A DNA stretch of 64,000 nucleotides from Puccinia triticina (Eukaryota; Basidiomycota; Pucciniomycetes; Pucciniales; Pucciniaceae), in the NCBI RefSeq assembly GCF_026914185.1, contig NC_070572.1, forward strand, positions 1,240,001 to 1,304,000, written 5' to 3'. Every line of letters begins with the position of its first letter. Positions within the stretch are counted from its first letter, which is position 1. The position numbers and the translations under genes are program-made. Positions 33,986 to 45,333 of this stretch are shown piece after piece. Below the pieces are notes generated by a model, which saw only the letters and a program-made list of their open reading frames with translations, was not told the origin of the DNA and ran no database searches.

Positions 33986-35550
33986 GTCAGCCTACGTGAT
34001 GCCAAGGATATTATCCTTCTAGCTACACGTGGTGCAAAGCAAAAAATTAGAGTTATAAAACTCTAAGACAAGGTTATCAGCGTTAATTCCAACGTAATTG
34101 TTGGGAATTATGGCGTAAGAATAAGGCAATTTCGGCCAATTTTGGCCAATTTGATGTAATAAAATGAATATAATTAATTTTAAGAGGGGCCTGATAAATC
34201 AGGGGTGTTTAATCCCTCTAGAATGAAGAACTGGGGCCTTTAAACAGGGGTGTTTCAAATCCCAGAAAGAAATAGCGGAGAATCTCAAGAGAAGGGGCTT
34301 AAACTTACTAGTATAAGAACCTAGGGGCACTTGAGGTTCTTCAGGCATGAAGTTGAGCATTTGGAGGCGCTCAGAAGAGGTAATCTTGAGGGCAGGGTGG
34401 TTACTGGACAGCTTCAGGGCGGAAATTGGGGCTAAAAATCACGAAAGTAGGTATTTTACCTGGCAAATCACAGGCTAATGAGGCTGTTGAAGGCGGGTAA
34501 ATTTCTAGTAGGTAATGTAAAGCTGGGGAATCCCCTTTTGGGCGGAGGAGGAAGGGCCCTTTTTATAGCTCAGGCAGGCCTCCAGGGGCGCCCAGGGGAC
34601 AGGGGAACACTTGTGGGCGCATTCTGAGGCAATTTGGTTGCGCTAGAAGGCGCTGTGGGTCGTGGAACCTTGGGGCTTGGATACAAGGGTTGCCAAGAGC
34701 CTTTTACAGAGGTTCTGTGTGTTTTTACACAAGCCTTACACATCATGGGGGCTGGTTTGGGGGTTCTGTGACGCTCATTTCCGTGGAAATGTGCCACAGA
34801 AGGTACTAGAACTGGCTTCTGTGCACTTGTACACATGCAAGCAGTGCTTCATACATGTTCTGGAGGCGCTTATTAAGTGCTCCAGTTCATTTGACCCCTT
34901 CTACACATTTACTACAGTTGTAATTTACGTGTAGTGAGGCTTGGGAGAAGCTGGGGGGCTTTCTAGTGTCTCCTGTGCACGTTGCAACGCTTTCTAGTGT
35001 CTCCTGTGCACGTTGCAAGAGCTTTTTTCAATCTAGAATGTTTTTACATTGAATGACGTGGTAATTACATTTTGTTTGGTGATTAATTACATGTGTACAA
35101 GACATATAACACATGTAATATTGCTATTGGGGCGTATTCTGGCCCATTCTTACTTACTGGTAGCCTGAGCCCTTTGGTTGCGGGCTAGTTTATGCATTAT
35201 GCATATTTATACACCATGAGCGCGGGCTTGAGCTCTAGGCAACAGAGCACGCGGGATTGGGTGCGCCACGCAACAAATAAAGCCATCTTTTGAACTATAC
35301 ACAACACCTCAGTTACGTCACTGAAAATGGGTGTAAATATATGTACTTATGCATACAAGTGTTAATTAAATTCACATCCCTTGACTCAGCCCAGGATTCA
35401 TTACCTTCAAGTGTTTAGGTTTGTTGTTCAAGATTTAGAGGGGAATCTTTCCAGCAGTAATTCCTCCACTGTGAGTATATTCCACATGTGGATGATTAGA
35501 AAAGCTTGCCATGTTGTAAGCCAAATAATCTCTCTGTGTATGTGATCATA
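33986..35550. other. AT-rich repeat-like DNA, no gene supported
   Basis: TGTCAGCCTACG at 33986 could be an LTR start, but no right end was found. A 32-bp tandem duplication (CTTTCTAGTGTCTCCTGTGC unit) lies at about 34959-35022. The ORFs 34570-34934 lack homology cues. Confidence 0.3.
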
Positions 35551-35854
35551 TTAGTGATTTTTTTTTATCTCAACAAGCACAAAACCATTGAAAATGAGGT
35601 AGGCAACATGACCAAGTGGTGGTTGAAGCCAGCAGTAAATTAAAGGGGCGAAGCGCTTTGCCAGGATGATCACATTGCACAGGCCCACCGGCTTGTCAAC
35701 CGTTCTCAACCTTGGTCGGCGCGCAAACGTCAGCCACGGTTGTGCTTCATGGCCCAGTACAATGTCCAGGCTCAACAACCTGTTGAATTTCCGCACAACA
35801 AATACTACAGAAAAAAGTGTGCATGTTGGCATCACCCCTCCAACTGTTGAAATG

Positions 35855-36110
35855 AACACCCTGAGACAGCAGAACACAGTGAGTTGTTGAGTTTTTGGGA
35901 GGATAGTTCATTGCATAGTGAAAGAAGAGAAAACAGAAAAAGGAAGAGAACTTACCTGAGACAGCAGAACACAGTGAGTTGTTGAGTTTGTGGAAGGATG
36001 AGGAAAAGACCTTCCACAACTCTGCTGCCTCAGGTAACTAACTAAAAGATGTCACGTGTGTGAAAGAGGAGAGAAAGGTTTGAAGCACATGAAAGACAAG
36101 AAAGAGATGT
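35855..36110 (-). mobile_element. LTR fragment with duplicated splice-site module (minus strand)
   Basis: A 35-bp block recurs at 35860-35894 and 35955-35989. On the minus strand its end CTGTCTCAG is followed in the upstream copy by GTAAG (plus 35954-35950), while the downstream copy ends as a plain 3' splice site. A 94-bp intron (35954-35861) is thus possible. Beyond the module, ACAGTTGGAGG resembles the leader that follows the LTR at 36953. Confidence 0.45.
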
Positions 36111-36204
36111 GACACCTCAGTACATCTCAACACCAACTCTCCCCCCGCGCGTCTCTCTCTCTTGTCAGCCACCAATTACCCCCTTAACCCAGCTGCTGGC
36201 CAGA

Positions 36205-36620
36205 TCAGGCCTTGAAAAAACGATCTGGACGGCCTTAACCGTTGTCTCAACCGGATCCGTCGTCTCCTTGGAGAGGGATTCAACAGGCTTGTTGCCGAGC
36301 GCGCAAGAGCTACACAGCATGATGACAACAGGACCCTGCCTCCGCGTGTGAAAAACTGCCCTCAGACAAATTTTAGCCCGCCTGCACCAACCTCTGCCAC
36401 CTCTCCCCCGCCTTACAACACCTCAAAAATCTGCCCCAATTCCTCAACAGCCCCTTCAACTTCCCTCAACCCAAATTTCAGACTCTACCCACCCTTCCCA
36501 AAAATTTATCCCCATTATAATTCCTTTCCTAACTTAATTATCACAAATTTAATCCCACCGTCCTCTCTTCCCCTTATCCCATACCATATCCCACCTGTTT
36601 TTTATACTTTTTTCCCTTTT
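36205..36620 (+). pseudogene. Retroelement coding fragment upstream of an LTR
   Basis: One frame reads LNRCLNRIRRLLGEGFNRLV and, further on, a Pro/Ser/Asn-rich stretch. It is followed by a purine-rich tract GGAGGGGAGAC and the LTR at 36635. It looks like the 3' coding part of a gypsy-type or large non-autonomous element. No catalytic motif is present. Confidence 0.35.
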
Positions 36621-36634
36621 ATAGGAGGGGAGAC

Positions 36635-36953
36635 TGTAAACACCCTCCCTCCCTTGGGGTTCACAAGGCCACAATACATGTCACACATAGATACATAGCC
36701 TGTTCATCTTCCTTCCCTGGCTCAGCAGAGAACTGATCCCCTCTCTCTCTGAGCCAGGTAAGCATTTCATTCCTTCTCTTGTCTTTATTTTCTCTTCTCT
36801 TCTTCTAGTTGTAACCAGCAGAGAACTGATCCCCTCTCTCTCTGAGCCAGCCTTCCAACTGAAATATACTTATTTGGGCCCTAGAACTCTCAAGACAAGC
36901 TCTCAGCGCCATCCTTGCAATCTTTAGTGAAGAGTCCAAACGGGACTCTTACA
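36635..36953 (+). mobile_element. Gypsy-type LTR (319 bp) with duplicated splice-site module
   Basis: Begins TGTAAACACCC after a purine tract and ends GGGACTCTTACA, where AAGAGTCC/GGACTCTT form a terminal hairpin. A 35-bp block (CAGCAGAGAACTGATCCCC...GAGCCAG) is present at 36723-36757 and 36816-36850. The first copy is followed by GTAAGC, and the second ends in a polypyrimidine-AG acceptor, so a 93-bp intron (36758-36850) is possible. The solo LTR at 50205-50544 has the same plan. Confidence 0.6.
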
Positions 36954-38446
36954 AACAGTTGGAGCTAAATATCAGGCTTCAGGAGATATGAAATGTGCAG
37001 AATCAAAGTTGGTCAATGTATGAATGTATCTTACTTGCTGAACTTAAGAAGAAGAGAAAGGAAAGATGGAGCGGGAGAAGATACAGAAAGAAAAACAGAG
37101 GGGGAGGTGCAGCAGACAAGGAAAACGTGAATGGGTGGGAGAGAGGGTCAAGAAACATTGAGACAATCATGCAAGTAGCTGTCAAGGTCCATCCACCCGC
37201 TGCACGTCCTCACCAGAACCTTGAGCTCTCTGGCCGGCAGGGAAGGCTTTGAAGGGGAGTCAGCTGTGGGGCGCTTGACCTTGACGAGCTTACACATGAC
37301 CGAACTCTCCTTGGTCGGGCTGCCGGAGCCGCGGCACCAGAAGGCCTAGCGGGCCTGATCGCCAACGCCGGCAACAGCCAGCCGGGCTCTCACAGCTCCT
37401 GGGGAGCGGGGGACAATCCAAGAGTGGCAGGCAAGACATTGGGCGTGGATGAGGCATTTGAGCGGGTCAGCGGGGTTGGGCTCCTCCGGCTCAGCTATGT
37501 GCGGCTGTGGATGAGGAGGAGGGTGGTCGGGAGCGGGGGTGAGCAAGACGCTGTTGGAAAGGCACCGGGAGAGGGATAGTGTCTTCAGAGGCCATCCAGG
37601 CATTGTTGCTAGATGAAACTCCGTAGGACTGAGCAGTCCGGTACTCAGTTGGGCCAAGCTGAGCATCAACAGCGCGGTCACGGGCATGTTCCAAGAAGCA
37701 GCACTGGCAGCAGAGATGGGCTGTGGCACCAGTGCGGGAATGGGACCAGCCAAGGTTGGCGAGCTGGATGGAGCCCTTGCTCTGCACCCGCTGGCTCTCC
37801 AGGATGGGGTCCCACAGCAGCGCGGGGATCTGGGAGCGGTGGGACAGCAGGCGGGAGGGGTAGACGGACATTGACAGTGTTTTCCTGCACAAGGCCTTTC
37901 TCCGTCCTGCTACAGACTAAGACCACTCGCATATTTCTCTACCCCAGATTGGCAGTAACGAGGGAGGCTAGGCTGGCCGTGTAGTATTCCCAGTGAATGC
38001 AGCAGCAAAGACAGACGGGGTGAGGCCTGAAAAGATGCTTGAAGGGCTGGCTGGAGACCAAGGGCGTGGCAGAGTCAAACTTATTGCCATACCAACAATT
38101 GGCGGAGAGCTGGTTGTGAGCAACAGTTGAAATTTGTGGAGTATCCAAACCAGTTTCCAACAAAAGTTGAGTGGCTTGGTGTCAGACAGTGGCCGGGTGG
38201 ACTGAAGTCAAGGCAGGGCAACTGCTGGTGGTGGCGGGTGGTGGACAGATCTTGGACTGATATATAAAGAGGCCATCTGGCCACTCTGTTTGTCTCCCCA
38301 GGTGTTTCTGTTTTTGCTGTAATTCCAGCTGGTGGTACATCCTTGCGCTCCTCCGCTGTTGCACTTGCACAGTCTGAGGGGCTAAAGAGTGGGCCCCCCA
38401 TTATGCAGATTGCCATTGGCTATGCTGGGGGCCTTCAACCCCATAC
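36954..38446. other. Region with no gene that can be supported
   Basis: Many overlapping ORFs on both strands (for example 37346-37753 minus, 38081-38416 minus) are GC-rich and low in complexity, without recognised motifs. TATATAAAGAGG at about 38261 is TATA-like. Some of this may be Helitron 4 passenger DNA. Confidence 0.3.
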
Positions 38447-38914
38447 CAACACTGGGTCGCTACGCTATTTCAGCGCTACGCGTTAGCGTAGCGGCAAAAA
38501 AGCACCCATCTATTTTGCATAGCGTTAGCGCGCTGTTAGCGCCACTACGCTGCGCTAATTTTCAGCGGCGCTAACAGCGCGCCAATTCTTTGTTAGTGTT
38601 AGCGCACCGCTACAGTCGCTACGCTACGCTGTGCTGCGCTACAGCGCTTTTAGCGGAAAAAAAGCCCTTTTTTCCCGCTAAAGGCGCTGTAGCGCAGCGT
38701 AGCGCGCGCTCTTTTGCGCCCTGCATGTTTAGCGTTAGCGCAATTGCGCGCATCTGCGCTAACTCTACGCTATCAGCTAAAATAGCTGCGCACTGCGTGC
38801 GCGTAGCGTTAGCGCATATGTGTGCAATTGCGCTAACCCTACGCTAAAAAATAGTGCATTTGCGCTGCGCTACGCTACGCTAACCGCTATGGTTAGCCTA
38901 GCGACCCAGTGTTG
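38447..38914. mobile_element. 468-bp MITE made largely of TAGCG/CGCTA words
   Basis: Ends CAACACTGGGTCGCTA and TAGCGACCCAGTGTTG, with flanking CCCATAC at 38440-38446 and 38915-38921 (7 bp). The interior is dominated by GCTACGCTA, TTAGCGC and GCGCTAAC words in both orientations. There is no ORF of note. Superfamily uncertain; a hAT-like 8-bp target with one base lost is possible. Confidence 0.75.
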
Positions 38915-38999
38915 CCCATACTGTTTGACCCATCCGATGAGATGGGCTGGGGTGTGAGCCCAGGTGCAGCAGCTATGCTAGTGTTGGGGGGCTAGGTTG

Positions 39000-39208
39000 C
39001 TGGTAGAGATTTTATTTCCAATTTTCAATGTACTTGCACCCATCATGCCAGTTCCTCTTGTATTTAATTAGTGGGGAAACCCGTTATTTTTGTTTTTGAC
39101 TTTATTTTATTGTAGGGGGAAACCAATCATTTTTTTTGTAAATTTGGTCAGCTGTAGGGGAAACCCTTGATTTTTTCCCCCAAAAAATGTGGTTTTAATA
39201 GACTTGGA
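39000..39208 (-). mobile_element. Helitron 4, 5' terminus
   Basis: On the minus strand TCCAAGTCTATTAAAACCAC starts at 39208 (next plus-strand base T), matching Helitron 1 at 18 of its first 20 bases. Three GTAGGGGGAAACC-like words follow. The 3' end was not found. Confidence 0.5.
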
Positions 39209-39460
39209 TATGGTAAAATTTTTTATGCTACATGATTGTAAGACTAATCTACTGTTATGATGCTAGAGACTATCAGCTACTTCCACTTGAAGAAACAAGG
39301 GGATTTTATAAAAAGAAAAAGCTAAAGTTTCAACAGGTTTGTTCTAGGTTCCACAGTCACTGCTTTCTTGGGAGGGATGTGGACTGGCAAGGAATCATTA
39401 CTGTTGGAAGAGAGCTGGAGGGATTGTTTGAGGGACCTGGCAAGGAATAATTAATGTGGG

Positions 39461-40050
39461 TTGGCGTTGAGCTTTAAGAGGAGCACGGCTAGGAATAATG
39501 ATTATGGGTTGGCGTTGAGCTTTGAGAGGAGTGCGGCTAGGAATGATGATTGTTGGTTGGCGTTGGGCCTTAGGAGGAGCGCGTTGAGGAATGATGATTG
39601 TTGGTTGGCGTTGAGCTTTAAGAGGAGTTCGGCAAGGAATAGTGAGGGTGGGTTGGTGTTGGGCTTGAGGAGGAGCATGGTGAGGAATGGAGATGGTGGT
39701 TTGGCGTTGAGCTTGAAGAGGAATGCGGGAAGGAATAGTGAGGGTGGGTTGGCGTTGGGCTTGAGGAGGAGCATGGTGAGGAATGGAGATGGTGGTTTGG
39801 TGTTGAGCTTGAAGAGGAATGCGGGAAGGAACAGTGAGGGTGGGTTGGCGTTGGGCTTGAGGAGGAGCATGGTGAGGAATGGAGATGGTGGGTTGGCATT
39901 GAGCTCGAAGAGGAATGCGGGAAGGAATGATGAGGGTGGGTTGACGTTGGGCTTGAGGAGGAGCATGGTGAGGAAGGGAGATGGTGGGTTGGCTTTGAAC
40001 TCAAAGAGGAATGCGGGAAGGAATGATGAGGGTTGGTTGGCGTTGAGTTT
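39461..40050. repeat. Minisatellite of about 60 bp (120-bp higher order), open in three frames
   Basis: About ten units; two alternating 60-bp types make a 120-bp period. Because the unit is a multiple of three, ORFs run through on plus (39461-40273, GGLALGLRRSMVRNGDGG repeats) and on minus in two frames (39502-40095, with PAFLFKLNAKPPSPFLTM; 39618-40157). Which strand, if any, is translated cannot be decided. No known domain. Confidence 0.7.
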
Positions 40051-40639
40051 GACACATTTTGAAGTGTTCCTGTTTGCAAAAGAAGGAGTGGGCAATCCTG
40101 GTCAGTATTCTGATCTTTTTGAGGTTGAGAGGGAAGATGGAGAGGAAGGTGATTCATACTTACCTTCTCTGAGGCTGGGTGGCTGTTGTGGTCCTGGTGT
40201 GTTGATGGATTGGGTGCTGTTTTCCTGTTTTCAAACAGTTAAGGATCATGGTCAGTACCGAGTTCCATGTTGAGCGCGGTGATACATACTTGTGTAGGGG
40301 CTGATGTGGTCTGTTGTGGTCAGCGGTGGTTTTTGTGGGTTGCTGGATTGGAGGTGACATGGAGTTCACTCATCCCAGTTCCCAACCCACTCACCAATGA
40401 GTCATCCTGCAGACCCAGCGACCGCCACCACCCCCCTCCCCCCTCCAGGCACCACCCCAAAGTACGTCGGCCGAGAAGAGACTGTGGTATCTGTTGGGCC
40501 CTACGGTAAGCCCTATTTTGCAATTGAGTCCACTCATCAGCTTCGCTAACATCCCGCTTGCATGTATTTAGGTTATCGATCATTGCTCGTGCCTTGACCA
40601 TCGTAGTCACTGCCGATTCACAGGTGGTCGAAATGAGTC

Positions 40640-43600
40640 TTGCGGCACATCACAGCGCTTCTCGGCTACTCGTCCTGATCCAAAGTGTTCTAACCTCTTT
40701 ATTAATCTCGATAATTCATTACACCACTGCCAAATATTTTGAGCCTGTTCTAGACTCAATTACCACCAAGGTTGCACGGGCTGAGAACCAACTATTGACT
40801 TTGCCTTTTTACACTCCTCACAAGAACTGCTCAGCCTCTCTCACGTTTGTCCAATTGTTTTTTCTAGTCCTCCTTGTCTCCTCCAAACCTGATTAGATCA
40901 AACTAATTTCTGTTTTCTGTCTAGATGGGCGACCCCAATCACTCTACCGATAAAGTATTGAGACCTGCCACACTCCGCTCAACTAGCATTCACGATACTG
41001 GATGTCAACCTTCCAGACGGCCTTACCCGCAATTCTCATACTCCGTCAATCAACAATTCACCCACGTCAATTGGCCAAACCACCACGGACAATTTACCAC
41101 TATCAAGTTCCACCGTCGTGGGAGGCACAACGCTTGCCCTATTTGGGAAAAAGCGGACGTTGAGGAAAGGAAAGCAACGTTGTTTCGTCCATGTCCGTCA
41201 GAACTTTTTCCTTTCTCTGTCGAATTGCCCAACAAACAAATTGCTCATCCGGCCTATTTTAGCATGACCAAATAGCAGATGGCAATGTTTCTTCGACAAC
41301 ACCTAGCAAATCTGTAATACCTTCCGAGAGTGATCCTAATTCATTGAATTCGGAGGTTCCTGAGTAAAGTGACCCGCTGGCCAGTCTCCAAAAAGTTAGC
41401 AGGTAAAAACACACAGCAGTCTCATGTCTCATTTCTTTATATTCTTTGTTCCCAATAAACTCGGAAGGTTTCCTGACTGATTTGTTCTCGTTTGTTTCTT
41501 TCAGCTCGTCAAAAAACAAGAACGCTGTGATCTCCCTCGACTTGAATGGCTTCATCAACTGGCATTCCGGCAGATCGAAAAAATACATGCTGTAAGGCAC
41601 GATTGTTATTCAACAGCACACAAATATCAAACTCCTGTTGAATTGATGAGCTGAACTTGATCTCTGAAATCGTGAAGCAAGAAACGGCAAAAAGTTGGGA
41701 CATGTACTTGTATGTCGGCTTACCCAGATTTGATTTTCCAATCCTATTCAATGAAATCGAGCTTCCGGCCCCAAGTCTCCCCTCAACACTGTCAACCGTA
41801 GCGCAGCCCGCCGCCGGCAACACTTCTGCGCTTTACTCTCCTCATCACCTGGCAGATATCTTCACGGTGGGTGATCCGGATATGGTACATGACAATCCAA
41901 TCGAAAGCAAGCACACTGGACTCCACAGAAGTCACCGAAATGGTCCAAATTGAGACCCAAGAAAAGTGTGCGGGATGTTCTGAACGTGAGCAGGCTGCCC
42001 CTGACTTTCATCTTTTGATTGTTTGGCCCACCTGTTTATGATAACTTTTCCCGTTGATTTCACAGAATATCTTGAGTTACCCGCCTACCAGGCACTGACA
42101 CGTGATGAGAGGGACCTTGTATGGCGTTTCCGGTTCTATTTGTCTCACAACAAGCGAGCTCTGACAAAATTCCTCAAGTCGGTTGTGTGGTTGGAAAAGG
42201 GGGAGGACAGTCAAGCGATTGGTAACCTCTTACCGATCTGGTCTGTAATCAGTCTGGACGATGCGCTAGAGCTCCTAGGGCCATCAGAAGATTACCGGGA
42301 GCCACGAGTGAAGCAGTTCGCGGTTCAACAACTCGCCCGGGCCGAGGATGATGAGCTGGTGCTCCATCTCTTACAACCAGTTCAAGCGTTGAAGTTCGAC
42401 CGGTCACCTTCAGTCAGCACAGCTCATAACAAAACCAGCCCATCGAGTACAGTCACCTCTCCAATAGCCCAATCCCAACGTTTTTCTGCTGGTCCCTCTC
42501 AGCGAGTCAGTGTTGGTAGTAGCAGCACCGTGCTGGGAAGGGAGAATAGGTCCTCCTTTGCACCAAGCGTGTTCAAAACCCCTGCTAGACGGGACTCACA
42601 AATCAAGCCGCTGAGTCTCAAAGACTTCTTGATCAAAAAAAGCTGTGCAAACCCAACTGTTTTGGGCTATCAGTTCTACTGGTACCTTACCGTAGAAGCC
42701 AGCGCCGAGGGAGATAAATCCACGCAAGTCATGTACGGGAGAGTCTTGCAAAAATTCTATGACAAAATGCGTGAGGTGAGTAGTCCAGCTGCACTCCGCT
42801 CTGAATGAAAATGAATAAGCAGGATTTACCTTTTTTTTTTTTTTTGGACAACAAGACGGATATGGGTTGATTGATGGCCGAGACTATCCAACGACAACAA
42901 TCATTTGTGATGTTTCTTTCAAAGTTGGCCAATGAGATCCGGACATCAAAAGACGGGAGGCCGAAGAAGATTGAAAAAGTAAAACACGTGTTGAAGGATC
43001 CGGCAAAGCTAGCGCAACTGTTTTCTGCCGAGAGCACAAGTCAGATAACAGGCTTCCCCTTGCCATTAGATTCAAGCAAAATGATTGTGGGGGTGGACAC
43101 GGAGTCTTTGACGGTGTTCAAGTCAAATCTGTTCCCATTGAGGTTGACGCTCTGATGTTCAGACGGGACGGAGTATCCGGTGATCTTCAAAGACGGCGGT
43201 GATCTCAGACAAGACCAACTAGTCATCCAGCTTAGAGATCGCCAGTGGGTACCCGTTTGGCGGTACCCGCACCCGTTGGCGGGTACCCGCCACTGCCCTT
43301 TGAGTACCCGTCCGCAGGTGCCGGGTACGGGTCCGGGTATACGATTTGGGCTGAAAAATCGCCGGGTACCCGGGTACCAAACAGGTACCCGTCGTTGTCA
43401 GTCGCAGTTGTGCACTCCAAGTGAGCTCAATGGCCGGCCCGGGCCATCAACATCATCCCACTCGATGGCCGGCCATCGAGTGGGATGATGAGTACACACC
43501 CCGCTTGATGACCGGACATCAAGCGGAGTACACACCCCGCTTGATGACCGGACATCAAGCAGGATACACGTCCCACTCAATGGCCGGTGCCCTCGATGAC

Positions 43601-45160
43601 CAGCCATCGAGTGGGATGCGCACTCGATGACCATTGACCGGTCGCTGAGTACACACCCCGCTCGATGAACGGTCATTGAGAGGGGTACACACCCTCGATG
43701 AACGGTCATTGAGAGGGGTACACACACTCGATGAACGGTCATTGAGAGGGGTGCACACCCTTGATGAACGGTCATCGAGAGGGGTACACACCCTCGATGA
43801 CCAGCCATTGCCGAGCGGAGTACATACCCCCACATCCCACGCGATGATTGGGCATCGAACGGGGTGATCACGATGGCCGGCCACTGAGCGGGGTGTGTAC
43901 TCCGCTCGATGATCGGCCATCAAGAGGGGTGCGGACATACCCCACTCAATAGGCCACTTGCAAAATGCAGTGGTGGTACCCGCGGTACCCGCCTCAAGTA
44001 CCGCCGGTACCCGTCGGCGGGTGCCGTGTCCGGGTCCGGGTGTCCAAAACTGGAGAAATTTGTAGCAAGTACCCGCACCCGTTGCGGGTACCCGGACCCG
44101 TTTGGCCATCTCTAATCCAGCTCATCAGCTTGATGGACCGTCTCCTTAGGAAAGAGAACCTTGATCTTCGCCTGACCCCCTATAAAGTCTTAGCCACCGG
44201 TCAGACCGTTGGCCTTGTCCAGTTCATCACCTCTAAAACCCTCGGCGAGGTTGCCGCTGTCTATCCTGGTGGCATCTTGGAATACCTCAGGACTGCGAAT
44301 CCCGATCCAAGTGGTAGTCTTGGTCATTATGGTGTTTTACCCAGTGTTTTAGAAAACTTTGTGAGGAATTGTGGTGAGTCTCCTTTCCTGATGTCAGGCT
44401 TCAATGTTTATGAATATTTCTAATCAATAATTTGATGCCATTTTGAATTTCCTTTGGGATTGATGCCGAAGCGGGATACTGTGTGGTAACGTATATTTTA
44501 GGAGTGGGGGACCGACATCTAGACAATCTGATGATTTCGCCTAGCAGGAATTTCCTCCATGTGGATTTTGGGTACATCCTCAGCCGGGGCCCGAAGCCAT
44601 TTCCACCGTTGATCAAAATGTGCGAGATGGTAGACGGAATGGCCGGCAACAAGTCTTCACACTATAGACGCTTCAAACGGCTCTGCTACACCGCCTTTAT
44701 CCATCTCTGTAAGAGCTCCGGCTTGATCATCAATCTCGTCGGCCTCATGATCAAGGCCAACATCCCCGATATTAAGCTTGAGCCCAATAAAACAGTCATG
44801 AAGGTCCGTCTGTTGACTTCTTGCTTTCACCTCCCCGAACACTTATTTTCTTACCCTCCGCTTTTGTTTATCTACATCCCCATGTTTAGGTTCAAGAAAA
44901 ATTTAGATTGGACTTGTCTGAAGAAGAAGCAATCAAACATTTCAAAGACAAGCTCAATGATACTTCTTATTTCACCGTTGTCTTCAACAAGTTGGGTTTC
45001 TTTTTTCTCTCACTTCCTCTATTTTTGTCGAGTCATGACATTTTCTCACATTTTTGTCTCTCCGTTTGTTGACTCAAACTTGAATTTCCCTGGGCATAGA
45101 ATCCATGCCGTAGCTCAATGAATCCATGCGGTAGCTCAATACTGGAGAGCTTGAAAACCC
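40640..45160 (+). pseudogene. VPS34-type phosphatidylinositol 3-kinase pseudogene
   Basis: Family role: makes PI3P on endosomes and autophagosomes. Exons appear in order. C2 domain: LTLPFYTPHKNCSA, then WATPITLPIKY, AQLAFTILDVNLPDG and GGTTLALFGKK. Linker: KSWDMYLYVGLPRFDFPILF. Helical domain: 42066-42774, with ERDLVWRFRFYLSHNKRALT. Kinase domain: KDGGDLRQDQL, then [11 protein letters not shown] (catalytic loop) and [16 protein letters not shown] (activation loop). Lesions: TGA at 40959-40961, a frameshift near 41950, TGA at 43153-43155, the 882-bp element at 43233-44114, and a 21-bp tandem duplication near 45105-45145 that brings a stop before the conserved AQYWR end. The catalytic motifs are still intact, so loss of function looks recent. 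The N-terminal exons upstream of 40780 are uncertain. Confidence 0.85.
43233..44114. mobile_element. 882-bp hAT-type MITE inside the VPS34 kinase exon
   Basis: Ends TAGAGATCGCCA and (reverse complement of right end) TAGAGATGGCCA, flanked by ATCCAGCT at 43225-43232 and 44115-44122. An 8-bp duplication and TAGNG ends fit hAT. Removing it and one duplication restores the conserved kinase reading. Interior: GGTACCCG-rich arms and a central array of GATGACCGG / ATCGAGCGGGGTG words at 43420-43960. No transposase. Confidence 0.9.
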
Positions 45161-45333
45161 CGAATATCAAAAGGATTTGTGTACTGGTTGTTATTTTGTT
45201 GGCTGTTTGTCACTTATATCTAAGTTTCAATAAAACAGTGATTGACAGAAAATTTTGTCATGGGTTTGCCCTCATTCTTTTTGTTTTAATGACATTGGAT
45301 AACACAGTCATCGCGCCCACATTTCATAGCAAT

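Noticed and set aside
33986..35310. Long LTR starting TGTCAGCC
   Set aside because: No matching end, primer site or duplication could be found; only described as repeat-like DNA.
37346..38416. GC-rich minus-strand ORFs
   Set aside because: Low-complexity composition, several overlapping frames, no recognised motif.
43421..44115. CRISPR-like array in the GATGACCGG repeats
   Set aside because: Units are self-complementary, vary in length and have no unique spacers; the context is a eukaryotic MITE.
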